Below are positions 24,975-33,205 of a stretch of 64,000 nucleotides of DNA, piece after piece. Both the position numbers and the translations under genes were made by a program. Positions within the stretch are counted from its first letter, which is position 1. Each line of letters begins with the position of its first letter. This DNA is from Novosphingobium sp. SG707. Lineage in GTDB: Bacteria > Pseudomonadota > Alphaproteobacteria > Sphingomonadales > Sphingomonadaceae. Location of the stretch: NCBI RefSeq assembly GCF_012275515.1, contig NZ_JAAZQL010000001.1:290911-354910 (forward strand), written 5' to 3'. Below the pieces are notes generated by a model. The model did no database searches and was not told the DNA's origin. It saw only the letters and a list, made by a program, of their open reading frames with translations.

Positions 24975-25367
24975 ATGACGAAACAGATTTTCCGGGCCGC
25001 CTTCGCGGCGGCCCTGCTTTTTGGCGCGCCTGTGCTGGGCGCCAATTCGGCGCAGGCGGTGGGCGATCCGGCGCGCGGAAAGGCCGCGTTTCAGGCCCAA
25101 TGCGCGATCTGTCACGCCACGGTTCCGGGCAAGACTCTGGTCGGCCCCAGCCTTGCGGGCGTGGCCGGGCGCGCGGCGGGCAAAGGGGCGGGTTTTGCCT
25201 ATTCCCCCGCGCTGGCCAAGGCCGGGGTCAAATGGGATGCGGCTCATCTCGACCTCTGGCTGACCGGGCCTGCCAAATTGGTGCCGGGCAATCGGATGCC
25301 TTATGCGGGCATGGCCAATGCGGCCCAGCGCGCCGATGTCGTGGCCTATCTGGGCACGCTGAAATGA
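24975..25367 (+). CDS. Second class I cytochrome c, electron acceptor
   Basis: 130 residues; AAGGA lies 8 nt before ATG 24975. The signal peptide (FRAAFAAALLFGAPVLGANSAQA) is followed by haem motif CAICHATVPGKT, the GPSLAGVAGR segment common in mitochondrial-type cytochromes c, and the axial Met in GNRMPYAGM. It is distinct from the PchC-like subunit upstream: longer and of the soluble shuttle type. It probably carries electrons from the flavocytochrome to a terminal oxidase, the role azurin or cytochrome plays in Pseudomonas homologues (inference). Its stop overlaps the aldehyde dehydrogenase start by 4 nt, so the two are translationally coupled. Confidence 0.9.
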   Translation: MTKQIFRAAFAAALLFGAPVLGANSAQAVGDPARGKAAFQAQCAICHATVPGKTLVGPSLAGVAGRAAGKGAGFAYSPALAKAGVKWDAAHLDLWLTGPAKLVPGNRMPYAGMANAAQRADVVAYLGTLK

Positions 25368-26824
25368 GCGCCCCGCTTGATGTCGTCCTGCTGATCAGGG
25401 GCGAGGACAGGGCGGCAAGCGACGGCGCCACGTTTGATCGCCATGGCCCGCTGGGCGATGGCGTGGCCAGTCGCGCGGCGGCGGCCACGGTGGCGGACGC
25501 GGATGCCGCCGCCACCGCTGCGGGCGCGGCTTTGCCCGCATGGGCCGCGCTGGGGCCGAATGCCCGCCGCCGCCTGCTGCTGGACGCCGCCGATGCGATG
25601 GAGGCGCGCGCCGCTGACTTCATCGCCTGCATGGCGGCGGAAACCGGGGCTTCGGCGGGCTGGGCGGGGTTTAACGTCCATCTGGGCGCGGGGCTGCTGC
25701 GAGAGGCCGCCGCGCTGACCACACAGGTCAAGGGCGAGACGATCCCCTCGGATCGGCCCGGTTGCCATGCGATGACGGTGCGCCGCCCGGCCGGTGTGGT
25801 GCTGGGCATTGCGCCGTGGAATGCGCCGGTGATCCTGGGTGTGCGCGCCATCGCAACGCCGCTGGCCTGCGGCAATACGGTGGTGCTCAAAGCCTCCGAG
25901 CAATGCCCGGCCACCCATCGTCTGATCGGGGCGGTGCTGCGCGATGCGGGGTTTCCGGCGGGCGTGGTCAATGTCATCACCAATGCGCCCAAGGATGCAG
26001 GCGCGGTGGTGGCCGCGCTGGTGCGGCATCCGGCAGTGCGGCGGATCAACTTTACCGGATCGACCCATGTGGGCCGGATCATCGCCACGCTGGCGGCGCA
26101 GGAGTTGAAGCCCTGCCTGCTCGAACTGGGCGGCAAGGCGCCGATGGTGGTGCTGGACGATGCCGATCTGGATGCGGCGGTCGCGGCGGCGGGTTTCGGC
26201 GCCTATATGAACAGCGGCCAGATCTGCATGTCGACCGAGCGGATTATCCTTGAACAGCCGATTGCGGACGCTTTCGTCGCGCGTTTCCGTGAACGTGTCG
26301 CGGGCCTTGTCGCGGGCGATCCGCGGCGGGAAAATGCCCCCCTTGGCTCGGTGGTGGATGAGGCCACCGCCGATCGCATCCGCCATCTGGTGGCCGATGC
26401 GGTGGACAAGGGCGCGGCGGTCTATGGCGACTGGCTGCGCCCCGGCACGCTGATGCCCGCGATCCTGCTCGACGGCGTGACGCCCGAAATGCGGATCTAT
26501 GCCGAGGAGAGCTTTGGCCCGGTCACCACGATCCTGCGCGCGGGTGATGAGGAGGAGGCGGTGCGGATCGCCAATGACACTGAATATGGCCTGACCTCGG
26601 CGGTGTTCAGCCAGAATATCGCGCGGGCGCTGCGCGTGGCCGACAGGATCGAGGCGGGCATGGTGCATATCAACGGCGCCACCGTCCATGACGAGGCCCA
26701 GATGCCTTTCGGCGGCACCAAATCCTCGGGCTACGGCCGCTTTGGCGGCGAGGCGGGGATTGCCGAATTCACCGAGCTGAAGTGGATCACCATCGACACG
26801 CAAACGCCGCATTGGCCGATCTGA
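25364..26824 (+). CDS. NAD(P)-dependent aldehyde dehydrogenase, aromatic-aldehyde type
   Basis: 486 residues, ATG 25364 within an ATGA overlap with the cytochrome gene. The ALDH fold has substrate-channel Asn in GIAPWNAPVILG, a cofactor-loop FTGSTHVGR, the general-base Glu in LELGGKAP and catalytic Cys in NSGQICMSTERI. The C-terminal PFGGTKSSGYGRFGG is typical of vanillin, benzaldehyde and salicylaldehyde dehydrogenases. In this operon it would oxidise the 4-hydroxybenzaldehyde- or vanillin-type aldehyde arising from the flavocytochrome step to the corresponding acid in the cytoplasm. Closely related enzymes are promiscuous, so vanillin is not specifically implied. A terminator hairpin follows 6 nt after the stop. 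Confidence 0.9.
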   Translation: MSAPLDVVLLIRGEDRAASDGATFDRHGPLGDGVASRAAAATVADADAAATAAGAALPAWAALGPNARRRLLLDAADAMEARAADFIACMAAETGASAGWAGFNVHLGAGLLREAAALTTQVKGETIPSDRPGCHAMTVRRPAGVVLGIAPWNAPVILGVRAIATPLACGNTVVLKASEQCPATHRLIGAVLRDAGFPAGVVNVITNAPKDAGAVVAALVRHPAVRRINFTGSTHVGRIIATLAAQELKPCLLELGGKAPMVVLDDADLDAAVAAAGFGAYMNSGQICMSTERIILEQPIADAFVARFRERVAGLVAGDPRRENAPLGSVVDEATADRIRHLVADAVDKGAAVYGDWLRPGTLMPAILLDGVTPEMRIYAEESFGPVTTILRAGDEEEAVRIANDTEYGLTSAVFSQNIARALRVADRIEAGMVHINGATVHDEAQMPFGGTKSSGYGRFGGEAGIAEFTELKWITIDTQTPHWPI

Positions 26825-26830
26825 ACTACG

Positions 26831-26863
26831 GGCCGGGCGCGGCAAAACACGCCCGGCCATTTT
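26831..26863 (+). terminator. Intrinsic terminator/attenuator inside the aromatic operon
   Basis: GGCCGGGCG (26831-26839) and CGCCCGGCC (26850-26858) form a perfect 9-bp stem with a 10-nt loop, followed by ATTTT (26859-26863). It lies between the aldehyde dehydrogenase and the outer-membrane protein gene. Either the transport genes are transcribed at lower level by read-through or they have their own promoter. Confidence 0.75.
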
Positions 26864-26886
26864 CATAAAAACAGGGAGATATGAGG

Positions 26887-27828
26887 ATGTTGCGCAAGTT
26901 TGCTCTGTTGTGCTGCGCGCTGTTCGCAGCCGCTCCGGCCTATGCAACCGAAAGCGGCGGCGGGGTCTATCCGCTGGGCGCCGAGGGGGCGCTGGGCGGG
27001 GCCTTGCCGCCGCCGGGGGTCTATTATCTGGGCTATCTTCAGAATTACGAGGCCAACCGGTTTAATGACGGCAAGGGCGACAAGGGTCTGCTGCCCGATT
27101 TCCACGTAGATACGCAGGCCGCCGTCACGCGCCTCGTCTGGGTGACGGATCGCAAGGTGCTGGGCGGCGATTTCGCCATGCATATGGTCGCCCCGCTGGT
27201 GGCCGCGCAGGTCCGCGTGGCCGGCGCTCAGGGCCAGCAGACCGGCTTTACCGATGTCACCATCGACCCCTTCATTCTGGGCTGGCACTGGAAGAACGGG
27301 CTGCATGTCATCACCGGGATCGACGTGAATGTGCCCATCGGCCGCTATGACCGCACCAATCCGGCCACGGTCAGCCGCCATTACTGGAATGTCGAACCGA
27401 TCATCGCGCTGGCCTATACCGGGCGCAAGGGGCTGCAGGTCGATGTCAAAACCATGTTCGACATCAATTTCACCAATCCCGATGCCCAGATCAACGGGCT
27501 GAACCCCACCGGGGCGCGTTATCGTTCGGGCAATGAGTTTCATCTCGAATATGCCGTGACGCAGGCGATCACGCCGCGCGCCAGTCTTGGCGTTTCGGGC
27601 TATTACTATGTTCAGACTTCATCGGACCGGGTGAACGATGCCTCGGCCCAGCGGGTGCTCGACGCTCTCGATGGCTTTAAGGGCGAGGCGGTGGCCGCCG
27701 GGCCGACGCTGCGCGTGGGGTTGGGCAAGGCGCAGTTGATCGGCACATGGCAGCATGAATTCACCGCCCGCTATCGCCCGCAGGGCGACAAGCTCTGGCT
27801 CAAGCTGATCCTGCCTGTGGGGCATTAA
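26887..27828 (+). CDS. Outer-membrane channel of the phenol meta-pathway (Phenol_MetA_deg/SphA-like) family
   Basis: 313 residues. ATG 26887 is preferred over ATG 26881 because AGGGAGA then sits 7 nt upstream. The signal peptide (KFALLCCALFAAAPAYA) precedes ESGGGVYPLGAEGALGGALPPPGVYY, the characteristic N-terminus of this family, then alternating hydrophobic strands typical of a monomeric beta-barrel. The C-terminal region (LGKAQLIGTWQHEFTARYRP) also fits. Members occur in aromatic-degradation clusters and are thought to admit hydrophobic aromatics or act in their transport; direct evidence is limited. The position after the flavocytochrome genes supports uptake of the alkylphenol substrate. 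A terminator separates it from the upstream gene. Confidence 0.86.
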   Translation: MLRKFALLCCALFAAAPAYATESGGGVYPLGAEGALGGALPPPGVYYLGYLQNYEANRFNDGKGDKGLLPDFHVDTQAAVTRLVWVTDRKVLGGDFAMHMVAPLVAAQVRVAGAQGQQTGFTDVTIDPFILGWHWKNGLHVITGIDVNVPIGRYDRTNPATVSRHYWNVEPIIALAYTGRKGLQVDVKTMFDINFTNPDAQINGLNPTGARYRSGNEFHLEYAVTQAITPRASLGVSGYYYVQTSSDRVNDASAQRVLDALDGFKGEAVAAGPTLRVGLGKAQLIGTWQHEFTARYRPQGDKLWLKLILPVGH

Positions 27829-27885
27829 AGGTCCGTCGGTTCCTGGCCCCTTGCCAGCGGGCCGGGGGCAAGGCACTTGTCGGCC

Positions 27886-28983
27886 ATGGCAAGCTTGTCC
27901 CCATCGCAGCAATTATCGGCCCTGGCGCGCAGAGAGTGGGCCGAACTCTCGCGCGTCAATTCCAGCCCGCGCCCGTGGCAGATGCCCTTTATGGCGGGCG
28001 TCACCTCGGCGGCGCCCGTGGCGCTGGGCCTTTGGCTGGGGGCCTTTTCGCAAGGGCTGATGGCGGCGCTGGGGACGATGGTGTTCGTCTATCTCACCAA
28101 TGCCGGGATGGAGCGCCGCCTGCTGACGTTGATGGCGATGAGCTTTGCCATCACCGCCTGTTTTGCCCTCGGCCTGATCGCGGCGCTGGTGCATTTCGCG
28201 CCGGTGCCGGTGGTTATGGTGACGGCTACGCTGGTTTCGATGGGCTGTCGCTATCTGCGTCAGGGGCCGCCCGCCGCGATGTTTCCGGTGATGGCCTGCG
28301 CCATCGCACTTTTCGCCCATGCGCCGTGGGACCAGATCCCCGCGCGGGTGGGCATACTGTTCCTTGGCGCGATGTTTGCCGCCGCGATGGGCTTTTTCTA
28401 CAGCCTTTATATCCTGCGCCAGCGTCCGCCTGAACCCGACCGGCCCGCGCCGCCTTTGTGTTTCGAGATTCTGGTGTTCGAGCCGGTGATGATCGGCATA
28501 GCGGCGGGTCTGGCGCTGGGGGTTGCCCAGGCGCTGGGGCTGGACAAGCCCTTCTGGGCCCCGGTCAGCGCGATTGCCGTGATCCAGTCGGCCAGCATGC
28601 GGATGATGTGGACCAAACAGATGCACCGCATCATCGGCACCGGCCTTGGCGTGGCGCTGGCATGGGGCATTCTCAGCCTTGAGCTTTCGCATGGCTGGCT
28701 GGCGGTGATGATCGGCGTGCTGACCTTTGTGATCGAGGTGGCGGTGGTGCGTCATTACGGCTTCGCCACGATCTTTATCACCCCGCTGGCCATCCTGCTG
28801 GGTCAGGCGCAGGCCGATATGGCCGCCTCGCCCGGCGCGATCACGCTGGCGCGGCTGGAGGATACGGTGGTGGGCTGTTTTGTGGCCGTGGCGGTGGGCA
28901 TGGTGATGCATGCGCCGCGCGCGCGGGCGTGGGCGGCCGGGATATGGGCGCGATCCCTGCGGCCACCCAAGCCCGCAGGCTGA
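27886..28983 (+). CDS. FUSC-family inner-membrane protein (aromatic acid exporter-like)
   Basis: 365 residues from ATG 27886; TTG 27877 is an in-frame alternative. About ten hydrophobic segments are arranged as two similar halves (APVALGLWLGAFSQGLMAAL and later MIGIAAGLALGVAQALGL), as in FUSC/YccS-type proteins, but without the long cytoplasmic domain of AaeB. Relatives with AaeB-like function export aromatic carboxylic acids such as p-hydroxybenzoate. Given the upstream aldehyde dehydrogenase, release or detoxification of the acid product is a reasonable inference. A short stem (27849-27855 with 27867-27873) covers the AAGG ribosome-site region upstream. The stop is 5 nt from that of the convergent aminotransferase. 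Confidence 0.8.
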   Translation: MASLSPSQQLSALARREWAELSRVNSSPRPWQMPFMAGVTSAAPVALGLWLGAFSQGLMAALGTMVFVYLTNAGMERRLLTLMAMSFAITACFALGLIAALVHFAPVPVVMVTATLVSMGCRYLRQGPPAAMFPVMACAIALFAHAPWDQIPARVGILFLGAMFAAAMGFFYSLYILRQRPPEPDRPAPPLCFEILVFEPVMIGIAAGLALGVAQALGLDKPFWAPVSAIAVIQSASMRMMWTKQMHRIIGTGLGVALAWGILSLELSHGWLAVMIGVLTFVIEVAVVRHYGFATIFITPLAILLGQAQADMAASPGAITLARLEDTVVGCFVAVAVGMVMHAPRARAWAAGIWARSLRPPKPAG

Positions 28984-28988
28984 TCCGC

Positions 28989-30050
28989 CTAACGGCTCAG
29001 GATTGCCTCCAGCGCCCCCAGCAGCGCGTCGACCTGATCGGCATTGCCCACGGTGATGCGCAGGAATGGATCGATCCGGGGCGCGTTGAAATGACGCACC
29101 AGGATCTTTTCCGTCCGCAGCGCCTGCGCCAGTTCCGCCCCGCCGCGCGACCTGTGGCGGGCAAAGACGAAATTGGCCTGCGAAGGCAGGACCGAAAAGC
29201 CCAGTCGCTCAAGCCCCGCCACCAGCCGCGCCCGGTTGGCGATGATGGTGGCCAGGCTCTGCTGAAAATAGGCCTCGTCGCCCAGCGAGGCCAGCGCCCC
29301 GGCCTGCGCCAGTCGATCGAGCGGATAGGAATTGAAACTGTCCTTCACCCGCACCAGCGCCTCGATCAGATGAGGTTGGCCCAGCGCATAGCCGACCCGC
29401 AACCCCGCCAGCCCGCGCGATTTCGATAGGGTGCGCACGATCAGCAGATTGGGATGGCGCGCGATAAGGGGCAGAGCGCTTTGCGCGCCGAAATCGACAT
29501 AGGCCTCGTCAATCACCACCGGCGCATCGGGATGCATGGCCAGCAGCCGCTCGACCGCCTCCAGCCCCAGCCCGACCCCGGTGGGCGCATTGGGATTGGG
29601 CAGGATTATGGCTCCGGCCGCGCGGCGATAGTCCTCGACATTGACTCGCATCGCGCCATCCAGCGGCACGGTTTCATAGGCAATGTCGAACAACCGGCAA
29701 TAGGTGGGATAGAAACTGTAGGTGATGTCGGGAAACAGCAGCGGGCCGTCATGCCTGAGCAAACCGGCAAAGGCATGGGCCAGCACCTCGTCCGAACCAT
29801 TGCCGACGAACACATGATCGCGCGGCACCCCATGATAGGCCGCCAAGGCATCGCAGAGCGCGCCCGATTGCGGATCGGGATAAAGCTGCAACCCGGCGCG
29901 CGCGGCCGCCTCGATGGCCGGGCCGACGGCGGGCGAGGGGCCAAAGGGCAATTCATTGGTGTTGAGTTTGATCAGACCCTCAACACGGGGTTGCTCGCCC
30001 GGAACATAGGGCGACAGGCGGTGGACCAAAGGACTCCAGAACTGGCTCAT
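28989..30050 (-). CDS. hisC: Histidinol-phosphate aminotransferase-type class I/II aminotransferase
   Basis: 353 residues, ATG 30050. It is a fold-type I PLP enzyme starting [32 protein letters not shown], which is the HisC N-terminus. [11 protein letters not shown] is the phosphate/PLP-binding turn, PNPNAPTG and [11 protein letters not shown] carry the PLP-contacting Asn, Asp and Tyr, and the Schiff-base Lys is in [16 protein letters not shown]. HisC enzymes transaminate imidazole-acetol phosphate in histidine synthesis, and several also act on aromatic amino acids. It stands alone here rather than in a his operon and is convergent with the FUSC gene, so a paralogue with aromatic or other substrate range is possible. 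Confidence 0.85.
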   Translation of the reverse strand: MSQFWSPLVHRLSPYVPGEQPRVEGLIKLNTNELPFGPSPAVGPAIEAAARAGLQLYPDPQSGALCDALAAYHGVPRDHVFVGNGSDEVLAHAFAGLLRHDGPLLFPDITYSFYPTYCRLFDIAYETVPLDGAMRVNVEDYRRAAGAIILPNPNAPTGVGLGLEAVERLLAMHPDAPVVIDEAYVDFGAQSALPLIARHPNLLIVRTLSKSRGLAGLRVGYALGQPHLIEALVRVKDSFNSYPLDRLAQAGALASLGDEAYFQQSLATIIANRARLVAGLERLGFSVLPSQANFVFARHRSRGGAELAQALRTEKILVRHFNAPRIDPFLRITVGNADQVDALLGALEAILSR

Positions 30051-30700
30051 GCGATTTCAACACTCCGACAAGGCGGCGGTCCTTGTATGGGGTGGGCGGG
30101 GCGGGGGCAACATCGGGGATCTGGGATATGGCATTAGGCGCCACAGGCCTTGTGCCCTGCCGATTTGCGGGCGGAGATAAAAGGTTGATTGCATCAATCA
30201 ATCCGCCCCCGCGCGCGGAATGCGCCGCCGCTTTCCCCAATGCCAATATCCGGCGCAGCTTTCGCAAACACAGGCCCGGCGCGGGCGGCCGGTCCGGCGC
30301 CTTGCGGTTTCAGGCAATACGCCAATCTGCGCTGCCCCCCTGTTTGACACCCTGCGGCCAGTGTGAAACTTTTTGGACAAGTGTGAAGGATTGAGCGGTC
30401 GCCGTGCCGTCCACGCCCTTTGCGCGGCCGGGAGGATGCCCCTGCAAGGCAGGCAAAGCCAAAAGCACAGCACAAACAGGGGGAAATATGGAGCAAGCAA
30501 CGACCGGCCGCGATCCGCCGCCAAGCGCCCTATCGCCGCATTCGGCCTTTTGCGTCGGGCTATGAATACTTCCAATAAAACCGCGCCGATTAAGCATTAG
30601 AGGCGGTCGCGTCCGCGCGTTTACTTCGCCCATCGGATCGCCGGTTTCCATCCGCCAGTTAAAATCGCCGCGCCTGCACGCGGCAACAGGGGACATATCC
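30051..30700. other. 650-bp intergenic region, no convincing gene
   Basis: This lies between the divergent hisC-type gene and the third TonB receptor. Short reading frames here lack ribosome sites and family resemblance. Visible elements are a perfect 17-bp dyad (30185-30201), a TTGACA hexamer (30344-30349) with no good -10, AGTGTGAA repeated at 30360-30367 and 30380-30387 (20-bp period), and an AT-richer stretch at 30545-30600. It most likely holds the two divergent promoters; a small RNA cannot be excluded. Confidence 0.55.
30185..30201. promoter_or_regulatory. Perfect dyad TTGATTG-CAT-CAATCAA
   Basis: Seven-bp arms are perfectly inverted around CAT, 135 bp upstream of the hisC-type start. 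Such a short AT-rich palindrome in GC-rich surroundings looks like a dimeric repressor operator. The regulator is unknown. Confidence 0.45.
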
Positions 30701-33151
30701 ATGAACATTCGCGCCATGAAAACCCGCCACGGGCGCAAACTTGCCCTTACCGCATCCTGCGCGCTTGCCGCTCTGGCCAGCCCGGCGCTGGCCGCCGATG
30801 GAGAGCCGGACGCGGGCACAATCATCGTCACCGGCACGCGTCAGGTCGCCCGCAGCGCGACGCAGAGCCTTGCTCCCATCGATGTCCTTTCCACCAAGGA
30901 TCTGCAGGCCAGCGGCAAGCAGTCGGTGCGCGATCTGCTGGGCACGCTGGTCCCCTCGATCAACGTGTCGAACAGCGGCGCGGGTGCCAGTTTTGCGGTG
31001 AAAACCCTGTCGCTGCGGGGCCTTGCGGGCGATCATGTGCTGATCCTCGTCAACGGCAAGCGCCGCCACAACACCGCCACGATGTTCATCAACGGCACCA
31101 CCCAGAACGGTCAGTCGCCCGCCGACCTTGACCTGATCCCGTCCAATTCCATCGCCCGCGTCGAGGTGCTGCGCGATGGCGCATCGGCGCAATATGGCTC
31201 GGACGCGATCGCGGGCGTGGTCAATGTCATCCTGAAGGAAGACACCTCCGGCACGGCCACGATGCTGGGCGGCACCACCAAGGACGGTGGGGGCGAGAGC
31301 GGGCGAATCTCGGTGGACAAGGGCTTCAAGCTGGGCGAGGCCTCGCTGCACCTGTCGGCCGAAAGCTGGCTTCAGGCGCGCACGATCCGCTCGGCCCCCA
31401 ATCCGGGGCAGTTCTATGCCCGCGTGGGCCAGCTCTACAGCGCCACCACCGGCGCTCTCGACCCGCGCGAGGCGACCGTCGACCGCAACGTCAACAAGGC
31501 GGGCCAACCGGCCAGCGAAGGCTTCAACCTTGGCTATGACCTCAATATCCCGGTCGGTGCGGTCAAATTCTACAGTTTCGGCACGTTCAGCCATCGCAAC
31601 AATGACGCATGGCTGACCTATCGCTTCCCCGACGCCTCGAACAACATTCCCGAGATTTACCCCAACGGCTATTCGCCGCATCTGCATATCAGCGACCATG
31701 ACTATCAGGTGACGGCGGGCATCAAGAGCCAGCCCGGCGGCGTGATCAATTTCGACTTCTCCTCCTCCTACGGGGTCAGCCTCGTCTCGCTGGTCGAAAC
31801 CACCGCGCTCAACGCCTCGATGGGGCCAAACAGCCCGACCACCTTCTATATCGGGCGCACCAAGAGCACCGAATGGACCAACAATCTCGACCTGCAAAAG
31901 GACGTCAATCTGGGCCTGTACCAGCCGCTCTCGGTGGCGATTGGCGCGGAATACCGGCAAAGCACCTATGGCATCGAGGCGGGCGAACCGGCGTCCTATA
32001 TTGACGGCGGCTATAAATCGACCAGCGGCCCCAATGCGGGCGTTTTGCGCACCAGCGGCTCGCAGGGCGTGACCGGCTTTGCCCCCAGCATGGCGGGCAG
32101 TTGGAAGCGCAGGGCGTGGAGCGCCTATGTCAACCTTGAGCAGAAAATCCTGCCCGGCGTCGAGGTCGCGCTGGCCGGTCGGCACGAGGATTATTCCGAC
32201 TTTGGCAAGACCGACACCGGCAAGGTTTCGGCCCGCATCGAGCCGACCAAGGGCTTTGCCCTGCGCGGCACGGTCAGCACCGGTTTCCGCGCCCCCACGC
32301 TTCAGCAGCAGCATTATTCCTCGGCCAGCACGATCAATGTCAGCGGCGTGCTGCTGCCCGTCTCGGCGCTGCCGGTGGATTCGCCCGCAGGCATCGCGCT
32401 GGGGGCCAAACCGCTCAAGCCTGAACGGTCCACCAACTATTCGCTGGGTTTTGTGTTTAACGCGATTCCCCGCTTCAACCTGACGGTGGACGCCTATCAG
32501 ATCAAGCTGAAGGACCGCATCCTGCTTTCCAGCACGCTGCAGGGCGCGGTGGTGCGTTCGGTGCTGGCCTCGGCGGGGATCACCTCTTCGGCGGGCGGCT
32601 TCTATTTCTCGAACTCCACCGACACGCGCACCCGCGGCATCGACATTGTCGGCACCTATCGCGCCGATCTTGGCGATCTGGGCAATGCCAATCTCAGTCT
32701 CTCGGCCAATTTCTCCGAGACGGTGTTCACCCGCGTGGATTCGGTCCCGGCGGTGCTGTCCTCGGCAGGGCTGGTGCTAATCGGGCGCGACCGTCAGGGC
32801 GACTTTACCGTGGGCACGCCGCGCAACAAGTTCATCGCCAATGTGGCATGGGAAAAAGGCCCCGCCGCGATCAACCTGCGCGCCACCCGTTATGGCCGGG
32901 TGACGCAGATGAACGCCAGCGCCGCCGGGCCGGACGCCAGCATCGACCCCAAGGTGATCTTCGACATTGACGCCAGCTATAAATTCACCAGCGGCATCAA
33001 GCTGGGCGTGGGGGCGAACAATATGTTCAACATCTATCCCAATACCTTGCCCACCTCGCTGCAGGGCAATGGTTTCACGCTCTACAATGCCTATTCGCCC
33101 TATGGGGTCAGCGGGGGCTTCTATTACGCTCGCCTCAGCTTTGCATTCTGA
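30701..33151 (+). CDS. TonB-dependent receptor paired with a propeller-amidohydrolase
   Basis: 816 residues from ATG 30701; ATG 30716 in frame is possible. The signal peptide (LALTASCALAALASPALA) is followed by a TonB-box-like GTIIVTGTRQ. The plug domain shows VKTLSLRGLAGDHVLILVNG and VEVLRDGASAQYGSDAIAGVVN. The barrel has FRAPTLQQQHYSS and ends ARLSFAF with terminal Phe. The substrate is unknown. The next gene, 54 nt downstream, encodes an exported amidohydrolase fused to a beta-propeller, echoing the receptor-amidohydrolase layout at the start of the window. A peptide or amide ligand is therefore inferred. The long upstream region should hold its promoter. Confidence 0.92.
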   Translation: MNIRAMKTRHGRKLALTASCALAALASPALAADGEPDAGTIIVTGTRQVARSATQSLAPIDVLSTKDLQASGKQSVRDLLGTLVPSINVSNSGAGASFAVKTLSLRGLAGDHVLILVNGKRRHNTATMFINGTTQNGQSPADLDLIPSNSIARVEVLRDGASAQYGSDAIAGVVNVILKEDTSGTATMLGGTTKDGGGESGRISVDKGFKLGEASLHLSAESWLQARTIRSAPNPGQFYARVGQLYSATTGALDPREATVDRNVNKAGQPASEGFNLGYDLNIPVGAVKFYSFGTFSHRNNDAWLTYRFPDASNNIPEIYPNGYSPHLHISDHDYQVTAGIKSQPGGVINFDFSSSYGVSLVSLVETTALNASMGPNSPTTFYIGRTKSTEWTNNLDLQKDVNLGLYQPLSVAIGAEYRQSTYGIEAGEPASYIDGGYKSTSGPNAGVLRTSGSQGVTGFAPSMAGSWKRRAWSAYVNLEQKILPGVEVALAGRHEDYSDFGKTDTGKVSARIEPTKGFALRGTVSTGFRAPTLQQQHYSSASTINVSGVLLPVSALPVDSPAGIALGAKPLKPERSTNYSLGFVFNAIPRFNLTVDAYQIKLKDRILLSSTLQGAVVRSVLASAGITSSAGGFYFSNSTDTRTRGIDIVGTYRADLGDLGNANLSLSANFSETVFTRVDSVPAVLSSAGLVLIGRDRQGDFTVGTPRNKFIANVAWEKGPAAINLRATRYGRVTQMNASAAGPDASIDPKVIFDIDASYKFTSGIKLGVGANNMFNIYPNTLPTSLQGNGFTLYNAYSPYGVSGGFYYARLSFAF

Positions 33152-33161
33152 TGATGTTTCC

Positions 33162-33182
33162 GGGGTCGCCGATGGCGGCCCC
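33162..33182 (+). other. GC-rich hairpin between receptor and amidohydrolase genes
   Basis: GGGGTCGCC (33162-33170) pairs with GGCGGCCCC (33174-33182), with one wobble and a 3-nt loop. No T-run follows. Its placement mirrors the hairpin at 3096-3135 after the first receptor. Confidence 0.45.
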
Positions 33183-33205
33183 GCGCTTTCTGCGTGGAGT
33201 ATGAC

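Noticed and set aside
30373..30600. Possible 75-residue protein in the intergenic region before the third receptor
   Set aside because: No ribosome site, no hydrophobic or known motif, and composition like random GC-rich sequence. Frames on the other strand overlap it equally well.
33162..33182. Hairpin after the third receptor as an intrinsic terminator
   Set aside because: The stem is good but no T-run follows and the next gene starts 24 nt later, so it is listed only as a hairpin.
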